Positions 45,867-53,451 of a stretch of 64,000 nt of DNA are shown here, one piece after another. The DNA comes from Paraburkholderia acidipaludis NBRC 101816 (GTDB lineage Bacteria; Pseudomonadota; Gammaproteobacteria; Burkholderiales; Burkholderiaceae), in NCBI RefSeq assembly GCF_000684975.1, contig NZ_BAXZ01000014.1, positions 62,001-126,000 of the forward strand, written 5' to 3'. The number at the start of each line of letters is the position of its first letter. The first letter of the stretch is position 1. A program made the position numbers and the translations under genes. Below the pieces are notes generated by a model. The model made no database searches, was not told the DNA's origin, and saw only the letters and a list, made by a program, of their open reading frames with translations.

Positions 45867-46706
45867 ATGAGCGATTCCCCCACTACCCCATTTCGCGTCG
45901 CCGCGCTGCAGATGGTCAGCACGCCCGATCGCGAGCGCAATCTGGCCGAAGCCGGGCGCCTGATCGCCGAAGCGGCCGCGGCCGGCGCGCGCCTCGTGTT
46001 ACTGCCCGAATATTTCTGCTTCATGGGCTACAAGGACAGCGACAAGCTTGCGGTCCGCGAGCCCTACGGCGATGGGCCGATCCAGCGGTTTCTCGCCGAG
46101 GCCGCGCTGAAAAACAAGGTGTGGATCATCGGCGGCACGCTGCCTTTGCGCGTGCCCGACCCGCTGCCCGAGGAAAACCGCGTGCTGAACACGACACTTG
46201 TGTTCGACACGCGCGGCGAAGAGGTCGCGCGCTACGACAAGATCCACCTGTTCAACTTCGAGAAAGGCGCGGAATCGTTCGACGAAGCGCGCACGATCCG
46301 CCCCGGTGGCGAGGTGCGCACCTTCGAAGCCCCGTTTGGCCGCGTCGGCCTGTCGGTCTGCTACGATCTGCGCTTTCCCGAGCTGTACCGCCGCATGGGC
46401 GACTGCGCGCTGATGGTCGTACCGTCCGCGTTCACGTACACCACAGGCCGCGCGCACTGGCAGACGCTCCTGCGCGCCCGCGCCGTCGAAAACCAGTGCT
46501 ACGTGCTGGCCGCCGCGCAAGGCGGACAGCATGAGAACGGCCGCCGCACCTGGGGCCACAGCATGCTGATCGACCCGTGGGGCGAAGTGATGGACGTGCT
46601 CGACGAAGGCCCCGGCGTCGTGGCCGGCGACATCGACCTCGCGCGCATCGCCGCCGTGCGCGCGAGTTTGCCCGCGTGGCGACATCGCATGCTCGACTGC
46701 AACTGA
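45867..46706 (+). CDS. Carbon-nitrogen hydrolase, probable deaminated glutathione amidase (Nit1-like)
   Basis: Nitrilase-superfamily amidase of 279 aa. The catalytic triad is visible: Glu in VLLPEYFCFMG, Lys in RYDKIHLFNFE and Cys in VGLSVCYDLRFPELYR. The segment AFTYTTGRAHWQTLLRARAVENQ is characteristic of the Nit1/YafV-like branch, which hydrolyses deaminated glutathione as a metabolite-repair reaction. Placement between yhdP and tldD is conserved in many proteobacteria. Confidence 0.92.
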   Translation: MSDSPTTPFRVAALQMVSTPDRERNLAEAGRLIAEAAAAGARLVLLPEYFCFMGYKDSDKLAVREPYGDGPIQRFLAEAALKNKVWIIGGTLPLRVPDPLPEENRVLNTTLVFDTRGEEVARYDKIHLFNFEKGAESFDEARTIRPGGEVRTFEAPFGRVGLSVCYDLRFPELYRRMGDCALMVVPSAFTYTTGRAHWQTLLRARAVENQCYVLAAAQGGQHENGRRTWGHSMLIDPWGEVMDVLDEGPGVVAGDIDLARIAAVRASLPAWRHRMLDCN

Positions 46707-46786
46707 GCACAACAAGAGCAGCGCAACGGCTTGACAAAGCCGCTCACCACCCGAATTTACCGAAACTGATCCTCCCTATTGCACGC

Positions 46787-48253
46787 ATGAACATCATCGA
46801 ACCCGGCATCCGCAATCTGGCGACCGCCAAGGACGTGCTCCTCACGCCCTACGGCCTCGACGAGACGCTGCTCACGCGCACGCTCGGCGAGATTTTCACT
46901 CACCGCGTCGATTACGCCGACCTCTACTTCCAGGCCACGCGCAGCGAAGCGTGGAGCCTCGAAGAAGGCATCGTCAAATCGGGCAGCTTCAGCATCGACC
47001 AGGGTGTCGGCGTGCGCGCCGTCTCCGGCGAGCGCACGGCGTTCGCGTACTCGGACGATCTCTCGCCCGAAGCGATCCGCCAGGCGGCCCTCGCCACGCG
47101 CTCGATCGCGAAAGCAGGCGGCGGCAAGCAGAAGATCAAGGTGGCCAGCGCCTTCAAGGGCATCGCGGGCCGCGACCTGTATCTGCCCTCCGATCCGCTG
47201 GGATCGCTCGACGCCACCGAAAAGGTCAAGCTGCTCGAGCGCATCGAGCAGATGGCCAAGGGCCGCGACCCGCGCATCACCCAGGTCATGGCGGCGCTCG
47301 CCGGCGAATACGACGTCGTGCTCGTGGCCCGCAGCGACGGCGCCCTCGCGGCGGACATCCGCCCGCTCGTGCGCGTTTCGGTCACGGTGATCGCCGAGCA
47401 GAACGGCCGCCGCGAGATCGGCAACGGCGGCGGCGGCGGGCGCTATGACTACGGCTACTTCACCGATGACGTCCTCTCGAAATACGTCGACGATGCCGTG
47501 CATAGCGCGCTCGTCAATCTGGAGGCACGCCCGGCGCCGGCCGGCGCGATGACCGTCGTGCTCGGGCCGGGCTGGCCCGGCGTGCTGCTGCACGAAGCGA
47601 TCGGCCATGGGCTGGAAGGCGACTTCAACCGCAAGGGCTCGTCGGCATTCGCGGGACGCATCGGCGAGCAGGTGGCCGCAAAGGGTGTCACGGTCGTCGA
47701 CGACGGCACGCTGCCCAATCGGCGCGGGTCGCTCAACATCGACGACGAAGGCAACCCCACGCAGTGCACGACGCTGATCGAGGACGGCATTCTCAAGGGC
47801 TACATCCAGGACTCGCTCAACGCGCGTCTCATGAAGATGCCCGTGACCGGCAATGCCCGCCGCGAGTCCTACGCCGCCCTGCCGATGCCGCGCATGACCA
47901 ACACCTACATGCTGAACGGCGATAAGGATCCGCAGGAGATCATCGCTTCCGTGAAGAACGGTCTCTACGCTGTCAACTTCGGCGGCGGCCAGGTGGACAT
48001 CACGAACGGCAAGTTCGTGTTCTCGGCCTCCGAGGCCTACATGATCGAGAACGGCAAGATCACCTATCCGGTCAAGGGCGCCACGCTGATCGGCAGCGGC
48101 CCCGAGTCGCTCAAGTACGTGAGCATGATCGGCAACGACATGAAGCTCGATTCCGGGGTGGGTGTGTGCGGGAAGGAAGGCCAGAGCGTGCCCGTGGGTG
48201 TCGGCCAGCCTACGTTGCGCATCGACCGCATGACGGTGGGCGGCACGGTTTGA
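46787..48253 (+). CDS. tldD: Metalloprotease TldD
   Basis: With TldE (PmbA), forms a zinc protease that cleaves unfolded or modified peptides such as microcin B17 precursor and the CcdA antitoxin. The 488-residue product from ATG 46787 (MNIIEPGIRNLATAKDVLL) has the HExxxH-type zinc motif in LLHEAIGHGLEGD. RRGSLNIDDEGNPTQ and the C-terminal GVCGKEGQSVPVGVGQPTLRI are also present. The frame extends upstream into nit. pmbA is not in the window. An unusual palindrome starts three bases after its stop. Confidence 0.96.
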   Translation: MNIIEPGIRNLATAKDVLLTPYGLDETLLTRTLGEIFTHRVDYADLYFQATRSEAWSLEEGIVKSGSFSIDQGVGVRAVSGERTAFAYSDDLSPEAIRQAALATRSIAKAGGGKQKIKVASAFKGIAGRDLYLPSDPLGSLDATEKVKLLERIEQMAKGRDPRITQVMAALAGEYDVVLVARSDGALAADIRPLVRVSVTVIAEQNGRREIGNGGGGGRYDYGYFTDDVLSKYVDDAVHSALVNLEARPAPAGAMTVVLGPGWPGVLLHEAIGHGLEGDFNRKGSSAFAGRIGEQVAAKGVTVVDDGTLPNRRGSLNIDDEGNPTQCTTLIEDGILKGYIQDSLNARLMKMPVTGNARRESYAALPMPRMTNTYMLNGDKDPQEIIASVKNGLYAVNFGGGQVDITNGKFVFSASEAYMIENGKITYPVKGATLIGSGPESLKYVSMIGNDMKLDSGVGVCGKEGQSVPVGVGQPTLRIDRMTVGGTV

Positions 48254-48255
48254 TT

Positions 48256-48296
48256 TCATGCACATGGATGCGGAAAATCCGCATCCATGTGCATGA
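48256..48296. repeat. 19-bp perfect inverted repeat after tldD
   Basis: The arms TCATGCACATGGATGCGGA (48256-48274) and TCCGCATCCATGTGCATGA (48278-48296) pair completely around an AAA loop. It starts three bases after the tldD stop. The flank is GATTTCCGC, with no T-run, so it is not a standard intrinsic terminator. I found no second copy in the window by eye. Confidence 0.9.
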
Positions 48297-48352
48297 TTTC
48301 CGCGCCTTGACTACATACTGCGCGGATATCACGCATTTTTGCAGTGCAGCGC

Positions 48353-48382
48353 TTGCCAGCCCGAGGATGATCGGGTTATAAA
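48353..48382 (+). promoter_or_regulatory. Probable sigma-70 promoter of the aroG leader
   Basis: TTGCCA (48353-48358) and TATAAA (48377-48382) are separated by 18 bases. An inverted repeat CCCGA/TCGGG (48360-48364, 48371-48375) fills the spacer and could be an operator. Initiation near 48389 would leave about 40 bases before the leader ORF. Confidence 0.7.
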
Positions 48383-48430
48383 GGCAAACACCCTTTTCGA
48401 CGAACTTCACGTTCCAGCAAGTTTTTCGCC

Positions 48431-48499
48431 ATGACCGCCACGAAGTTTTACTTTTACTTCTTTTGGTATCTCAGACCGCTGGCGGATCGAGAGGGTTGA
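48431..48499 (+). CDS. Leader peptide of aroG attenuator, Phe/Tyr/Trp-rich (22 aa)
   Basis: ATG 48431 to TGA 48499 encodes 22 residues that begin MTATKFYFYFFWYLRP. Eight consecutive codons (48446-48469) specify FYFYFFWY: four Phe, three Tyr and one Trp, the three end-product amino acids of the pathway that aroG opens. Such a run is characteristic of attenuator leader peptides, as in pheL and trpL. The ribosome binding site is weak (CAAG about 18 bases upstream, none ideal). The stop codon lies 30 bases before the terminator stem. The gene is too short for ordinary gene callers. Confidence 0.88.
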   Translation: MTATKFYFYFFWYLRPLADREG

Positions 48500-48558
48500 C
48501 AGTACGCGCAGAACCCCGAATACACGAGAAACCGCCAGCAAGCCTGGCGGTTTTTTTT
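48435..48558 (+). promoter_or_regulatory. Ribosome-mediated transcription attenuator of aroG
   Basis: Four complementary segments give the textbook arrangement. Segment 1 is CCGCCA (48435-48440). Segment 2 is GCTGGCGG (48478-48485). Segment 3 is CCGCCAGC (48532-48539). Segment 4 is CTGGCGG (48544-48550). Pairing 1:2 (6 bp) and 3:4 (terminator) excludes 2:3 (8 bp, antiterminator). The terminator is a 10-bp stem (48529-48538 with 48544-48553, loop CAAGC), and eight Ts run from 48551 to 48558. A ribosome stalled at the aromatic codons leaves segment 2 free to pair with 3, allowing read-through; one reaching the stop at 48497-48499 covers segment 2, so termination follows. Confidence 0.87.
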
Positions 48559-48681
48559 CGTCCTTTCGCCCCAAACCCACGAGCCGCAATTTTCATCTAA
48601 CCGCTTTTTGAGGCACCGTCCGCGCCGCCACCGTTGATCGACGCCGACACACGCTACACACAGGATCAGGAGAAAACGACC

Positions 48682-49755
48682 ATGCCCCCGCACAACACCG
48701 ACGATGTCCGCATCCGGGAACTGAAAGAACTCACGCCGCCCGCGCACCTGATCCGCGAATTCCCGTGCTCCGAGGCCGCCTCGACCCTGATCTACGAAAC
48801 CCGCCAGTCGCTGCACCGCATCCTGCACGGCATGGACGACCGCCTTATCGTGATCATCGGCCCATGCTCGATCCACGACACCAAGGCCGCCGTCGAGTAC
48901 GCGCAGAAGCTCCAGCCGATGCGCCAACGCTTCGCCGGCGAGCTCGAAATCGTGATGCGCGTGTACTTCGAAAAACCGCGCACGACGGTGGGCTGGAAGG
49001 GCCTCATCAACGACCCGTACCTCGACAACAGCTTCAAGATCAACGACGGCCTGCGCACCGCGCGCGAACTGCTCGTCTCGATCAACGAACTGGGCCTGCC
49101 CGCCGGCACCGAGTACCTCGACATGATCAGCCCGCAGTACATCGCCGACCTGATCTCGTGGGGTGCGATCGGCGCGCGCACGACCGAGTCGCAGGTGCAC
49201 CGCGAACTGGCCTCGGGCCTCTCGTGCCCGGTGGGCTTCAAGAACGGCACGGACGGCAACGTCAAGATCGCCGTCGACGCGATCAAGGCCGCCTCGCAGC
49301 CGCACCATTTCCTCTCGGTGACGAAGGGGGGCCATTCGGCCATCGTCTCGACGGCCGGCAATGAGGACTGCCACGTGATCCTGCGCGGCGGCAAGACGCC
49401 TAACTACGACGCGGACAGCGTGAACGCGGCATGCGCCGACATCGGCAAGGCAGGCCTCGCCGCGCGCCTCATGATCGACGCGAGCCATGCCAACAGCTCG
49501 AAGAAGCACGAGAACCAGATTCCCGTGTGCGCCGACATCGGCCGCCAGATCGCCGCGGGCGACGAGCGCATCATCGGCGTGATGGTCGAGTCGCATCTCG
49601 TGGCAGGGCGCCAGGATCTGAAGGAAGGTTGCGCGCTCACCTACGGGCAGAGCATCACCGATGCCTGTATCGGTTGGGACGAAAGCGTGGGTGTGCTGGA
49701 AGGGCTGGCGGAAAGCGTCAGGCAGCGGCGCGTGGCGCGCGGCAGCGGTAACTGA
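48682..49755 (+). CDS. aroG: 3-deoxy-7-phosphoheptulonate (DAHP) synthase, class I
   Basis: Condenses phosphoenolpyruvate and erythrose-4-phosphate, the committing step to Phe, Tyr, Trp and folate. The 357-residue product starts at ATG 48682 (MPPHNTDDVRIRELKEL) with AGGAG 10 bases upstream. Type I-alpha motifs are present: IIGPCSIHD, RVYFEKPRTTVGWKGLINDP, GARTTESQVHRELASGLSCPVGFKNGTDG, IMIDASHANS-like LMIDASHANSSKKH and GVMVESHLVAGRQ. The N-terminal segment is of the feedback-inhibited AroF/G/H type; which amino acid inhibits cannot be told. Expression should depend on the upstream attenuator. Confidence 0.96.
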   Translation: MPPHNTDDVRIRELKELTPPAHLIREFPCSEAASTLIYETRQSLHRILHGMDDRLIVIIGPCSIHDTKAAVEYAQKLQPMRQRFAGELEIVMRVYFEKPRTTVGWKGLINDPYLDNSFKINDGLRTARELLVSINELGLPAGTEYLDMISPQYIADLISWGAIGARTTESQVHRELASGLSCPVGFKNGTDGNVKIAVDAIKAASQPHHFLSVTKGGHSAIVSTAGNEDCHVILRGGKTPNYDADSVNAACADIGKAGLAARLMIDASHANSSKKHENQIPVCADIGRQIAAGDERIIGVMVESHLVAGRQDLKEGCALTYGQSITDACIGWDESVGVLEGLAESVRQRRVARGSGN

Positions 49756-49790
49756 ACGACAACTGAGCCGCGTCGTTCGTGAATACGGCA

Positions 49791-49851
49791 ACCCCGGCGT
49801 CGCGCCGGGGTCTTGCTCCAGTTCGCCCGGCCGTTGCAGCCGGGCGTTTTT
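49791..49851 (+). terminator. Tandem hairpins after aroG ending in an intrinsic terminator
   Basis: The first hairpin is a 9-bp ACCCCGGCG/CGCCGGGGT (49791-49799, 49803-49811) without a T-run. The second is CGCCCGGC/GCCGGGCG (49824-49831, 49839-49846), followed by five Ts, and is the likely terminator. The end of hmp lies 10 bases further on the other strand. Confidence 0.82.
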
Positions 49852-49860
49852 ACATGCCGC

Positions 49861-51066
49861 TCAGTCGAGCATGCCCGAACCGAAGATTTCCGTGCGGATA
49901 CGCTGCGGATCGACGCCGCGTGCGACGAGCGCCTCGCGCTGCGCGCGCATGAATCCCACGGGGCCGCACAGGTAATAGTCGGCGTCAGCCGGCAGCGCGG
50001 CCGCTTCGATCCGTTCGAGGTCCATGCGTCCCGCGTAGTCGTAATCGACGCCCGCGCGGTCGCTCGCCTCGACTTCCTCATAGAACACGGCGCTGCGCAC
50101 GTTCGCATGATCGCGGGTGACATCGCGCAGCCAGTCGCGGAACGCATGAACGCGTCCGTTGCGGCATGCATGCACGAACGTTACGGGGCGCGCGCTGCCC
50201 TCGGCCACGAGGGTCGCGAGCATCGACGCCATCGGCGTGATGCCGACGCCGCCGCTCATGAGCACGACAGGCGCTGCCGCTTTCCGGTCGAGCGTGAATT
50301 CGCCCATCGGCGCGCTCACGTGGACGATCGCGCCTTCCTCGACGCCGTCGTGCATCAGGTTCGACACGTGACCGGGCTCGACCTGCTCGCGGCCCGCCTC
50401 GCGCTTGACCGAGATGCGCAGCCAGCGGCCGTGGGGCGCGTCCGAGAGGCTGTACTGGCGCGGCTGATCGACGCCCAGGCGATCGACGAAGCGCGTCACG
50501 CTCACATACTGTCCCGGCTCGAAGCCGCCGGCGGAAGCGCCGTCGGCCGGCGCGAGATAGAACGACGTGATCTCGTCGCTCTCGACCTGCTTGCGAATCA
50601 CCTTGAACGGCCGGAAGCCGCTCCAGGACGCGCCCTCGTACAAACCCGCCTCCGCGCCGATCATGATCTGCGCGAGCTGGCCATAGGCTGCGGTCCATGC
50701 GTCGAGCGTAGGCTGATCGACGGCATCGCCGAGCACGTCGACCACGGCGCCGAGCAGATGGCGCCCCACGATCGGATAGTGCTCCGGACGAATGTTCAGG
50801 CTCGCATGCTTGTGGGCGATGTGCGTGACTGCGCCGCCGAGCGCGCCCAGATTGTCGATATTCGCCGCGTAGGCATAGACCGCGCGCGCCAGCGTTTCGG
50901 GCTGGCTGCCGCTTTGCTGGTGCGTCTGGTTGAAGAGATTCTTCAGTTCGGGATGCGCATTGAACATCCGCTTGTAGAAGTGCTTCGTGATGGTGGCGCC
51001 ATGTTCGGCAAAGACGGGGGCCGTGGCCTTGACGAGGGCCATCTGGTCGGCGGTAAGCACAGTCAT
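49861..51066 (-). CDS. hmp: Flavohaemoprotein Hmp (nitric oxide dioxygenase)
   Basis: Detoxifies NO to nitrate using O2 and NAD(P)H. The 401-residue product has an N-terminal globin domain (1-140) with the proximal His region and NLFNQTHQQSGSQPETLARAVYAYA. An FAD domain (QPRQYSLSD) and an NAD domain (PVVLMSGGVGITPMASML, YYLCGPVGFMRAQREAL) follow. The length is that of E. coli Hmp. An NsrR-like operator lies 18 bases upstream of the ATG, indicating NO-responsive derepression. The gene converges with aroG. Confidence 0.97.
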   Translation of the reverse strand: MTVLTADQMALVKATAPVFAEHGATITKHFYKRMFNAHPELKNLFNQTHQQSGSQPETLARAVYAYAANIDNLGALGGAVTHIAHKHASLNIRPEHYPIVGRHLLGAVVDVLGDAVDQPTLDAWTAAYGQLAQIMIGAEAGLYEGASWSGFRPFKVIRKQVESDEITSFYLAPADGASAGGFEPGQYVSVTRFVDRLGVDQPRQYSLSDAPHGRWLRISVKREAGREQVEPGHVSNLMHDGVEEGAIVHVSAPMGEFTLDRKAAAPVVLMSGGVGITPMASMLATLVAEGSARPVTFVHACRNGRVHAFRDWLRDVTRDHANVRSAVFYEEVEASDRAGVDYDYAGRMDLERIEAAALPADADYYLCGPVGFMRAQREALVARGVDPQRIRTEIFGSGMLD

Positions 51067-51083
51067 TCGGGTTCTCCGGCTTA

Positions 51084-51107
51084 AAGATGCATCTACGATA
51101 CATGTTT
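51084..51107 (-). promoter_or_regulatory. NsrR-like operator upstream of hmp
   Basis: The plus-strand sequence reads AAGATGCATCT, then ACGATACATGTTT. It has the two half-sites of the NsrR motif (AAGATGYATTT and its complement) with a few mismatches, and closely resembles the hmp operator of E. coli. It sits in an AT-rich island just before the hmp start. Confidence 0.75.
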
Positions 51108-51214
51108 AAGTTCGAGTATACCCTGGTCATTTTGCCGCATGGGAATTCGCGGACAAATTGGAGCGTCGGCGGCGCATGGCGACGCCCCGGTTGGGGCCGC
51201 CGCCGACGGCCCCC

Positions 51215-51787
51215 TCAGTCCGCCGACCCGCCACGGTCGTGACGCCAGTAAACGTCATCGCCGCCATGCGCGCGATTGAGCACGCGCGCCAGCACGAAAA
51301 GCAGATCGGACAGCCGGTTCACATAACGCCGCGGTGTTTGGGCAAGCGTTTCGCCCGCCGGTAACGAGGTTCCGAGCGCTACGACGGTCCGCTCCGCGCG
51401 CCTGCAAACGGTGCGGCACACATGCGCGAGCGCCGCCGCGCGCGAGCCGCCGGGCAGGATGAACTCCTTGAGCGGCGGCAGCGCGGCGTTGTAGTGGACC
51501 AGCCAGCCGTCGAGCCGTGCCAGATGCGCATCCGTCACGACCGTGTGTCCCGGCATGCAGAGCTCGCCGCCCAGATCGAAGAGATCATGCTGGATCTCCG
51601 TGAGCGCGGCGCGCACGTCGTCGGGCAGCGTTTCGCAAAGCAGCACGCCGATTTGCGAATTCAGTTCGTCGACGTCGCCGATAGCCGCGATCCGCAAGGC
51701 GTCCTTGCGGATGCGGCTGCCGTCGCCGAGGCCGGTCGTGCCGTCGTCGCCCGTGCGCGTAACGATTTTGCTCAGCCGATTGCCCAT
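51215..51787 (-). CDS. Cob(I)yrinic acid a,c-diamide adenosyltransferase, PduO type
   Basis: Transfers the adenosyl group of ATP to corrinoid cobalt to form adenosylcobalamin. The start at 51787 (MGNRLSKIVTRTGDDGTTGLGDGSRI) gives 190 aa, the family length; the longer frame upstream has no similarity. The ATP-binding N-terminal motif TRTGDDGTTGLGDGSR, the IGDVDELNSQIG segment and the C-terminal RRYVNRLSDLLFVLARVLNR are diagnostic. It is divergent from the FAD oxidase gene that starts the glc cluster. queG, which needs cobalamin, is also in the window. Confidence 0.94.
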   Translation of the reverse strand: MGNRLSKIVTRTGDDGTTGLGDGSRIRKDALRIAAIGDVDELNSQIGVLLCETLPDDVRAALTEIQHDLFDLGGELCMPGHTVVTDAHLARLDGWLVHYNAALPPLKEFILPGGSRAAALAHVCRTVCRRAERTVVALGTSLPAGETLAQTPRRYVNRLSDLLFVLARVLNRAHGGDDVYWRHDRGGSAD

Positions 51788-51966
51788 GATGTTTTGTGTC
51801 CCATGCAAGGCCCCGAGGCGGGGCGGCGCGCACCGCACGCGCCTTGCCGGCATTATAGGTTTGACGCAGCGCAGCAAATTGGGCGGGCCGGCAGGCGCAC
51901 CATCGTTCGGCGTAAAATGGGCCGCAGCAGCAACGTACAAGCAACGCATAAGCAAGACATGCCCCG

Positions 51967-53397
51967 ATGAAGGAGACGCCGTTGAATCACCCCGCGCCGC
52001 CGGCCACCGCACGCCGCCCGTTTCCCGCCGATCTCCTCGACCAGTTGCGCAGTGCGTTCGGCGAGCGTGTTTCCACGTCCGAAGCCGTGCGCGCCCACCA
52101 TGGCCGCGACGAGTCGCGCTTCGACCCGCAATTGCCCGACGCCGTGGTGTTCGCGCACAGCACCGAAGAAGTCCAGGCCATCGTGAAGCTGTGCGCGCAA
52201 TACGGCGTGCCGATCATTCCGTACGGCAACGGGTCGTCGCTCGAAGGCCATCTGCTGGCCGTGCAGGGCGGCGTTTCGATCGACCTCTCGCAGATGAGCC
52301 GCGTGCTGTCGATCAATGCGGAAGACCTCACCGTCACCGTCGAACCCGGCATCTCGCGCAAGGCGCTGAACGAGGCGCTGCGCGACACGGGTCTCTTCTT
52401 CCCGATCGATCCGGGCGCGGACGCGAGCATTGGCGGCATGTCCGCGACGCGCGCCTCCGGCACCAACGCCGTGCGCTACGGCACGATGCGCGAGAACGTG
52501 CTTGGGCTCACCGCCGTGCTGGCCGACGGACGCGTCATCAAGACCGGCACGCGCGCACGCAAGTCGTCGGCCGGCTACGACCTGACGCGCCTCTTCGTGG
52601 GGTCCGAAGGCACGCTCGGTGTCATCACTGGAATCACCTTGCGCCTCTATCCCCAGCCGGAAGCAGTGTCGGCCGCGGTCTGCACGTTCCCATCGATGGC
52701 CGAAGCTGTGCGCACCGTGATCGAGACGATCCAGGTGGGTGTACCGATCGCGCGCGTGGAGTTCATCGATTCGCTCGCCGTGCGCGCCATCAACCGCCAT
52801 TCGAACCTTACGCTGCGCGAGGCGCCCACGCTCTTCTTCGAATTCCACGGCACGGCCGCGGGCGTCGAGGAACAGGCGCGGCTCGTGCAGGAGCTTGCCG
52901 CGCAGAACGGCGGCGAAGGCTTCGAATGGGCGACACGCCCCGAAGACCGCAGCCGCTTGTGGAACGCGCGCCATAGCGCCTACTTCGCCATGCTGCAGCT
53001 GCGGCCCGGCTGCCGCGCGGTGACGACCGACGTCTGCGTGCCCATTTCGCGCCTTGCCGAGTGCGTGGTGGAAACGGAAACCGACCTGAAGGCGTCGCCG
53101 CTGCCCTGCCCGATCGTCGGTCACGTGGGCGACGGCAACTTTCACGTGGCGATGCTGATCGACGCGGACAATCCCGCAGAAATCGACGAGGCGGAACGCC
53201 TGAACCGCCGCATCGTCGAGCGCGCGCTCGCGATGGACGGCACCTGTACCGGCGAGCATGGCGTGGGGCTGCACAAGATGGACTTCCTCGTGGAAGAGCA
53301 CGGCGCCGATACCGTCGACACGATGCGCGCGATCAAGCATGCGCTCGATCCGCACAACCTGATGAATCCAGGCAAAATCTTTTCGTGGGCGGCCTGA
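51967..53397 (+). CDS. FAD-linked oxidase, D-lactate dehydrogenase (cytochrome)-like
   Basis: A 476-residue flavoprotein of the GlcD/Dld family that oxidises a 2-hydroxy acid. The PCMH FAD domain has VPIIPYGNGSSLEGHLLAVQGGVSIDLSQM, GADASIGGMSATRASGTNAVRYGTMRENVLGL and VGSEGTLGVIT. The C-terminal part has IVGHVGDGNFHV and CTGEHGVGLHKM. It most resembles mitochondrial-type D-lactate dehydrogenases rather than GlcD. Starts: ATG 51967 has no Shine-Dalgarno, whereas TTG 51982 has a perfect AAGGAG six bases upstream. TTG may be the true start (471 aa). It is followed by glcD after 54 bases. Confidence 0.88.
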   Translation: MKETPLNHPAPPATARRPFPADLLDQLRSAFGERVSTSEAVRAHHGRDESRFDPQLPDAVVFAHSTEEVQAIVKLCAQYGVPIIPYGNGSSLEGHLLAVQGGVSIDLSQMSRVLSINAEDLTVTVEPGISRKALNEALRDTGLFFPIDPGADASIGGMSATRASGTNAVRYGTMRENVLGLTAVLADGRVIKTGTRARKSSAGYDLTRLFVGSEGTLGVITGITLRLYPQPEAVSAAVCTFPSMAEAVRTVIETIQVGVPIARVEFIDSLAVRAINRHSNLTLREAPTLFFEFHGTAAGVEEQARLVQELAAQNGGEGFEWATRPEDRSRLWNARHSAYFAMLQLRPGCRAVTTDVCVPISRLAECVVETETDLKASPLPCPIVGHVGDGNFHVAMLIDADNPAEIDEAERLNRRIVERALAMDGTCTGEHGVGLHKMDFLVEEHGADTVDTMRAIKHALDPHNLMNPGKIFSWAA

Positions 53398-53451
53398 GCG
53401 CCGCGGTGCCAACGGAACAGCGCGGAACAGCGTGGACAAACGGGAGGACAC

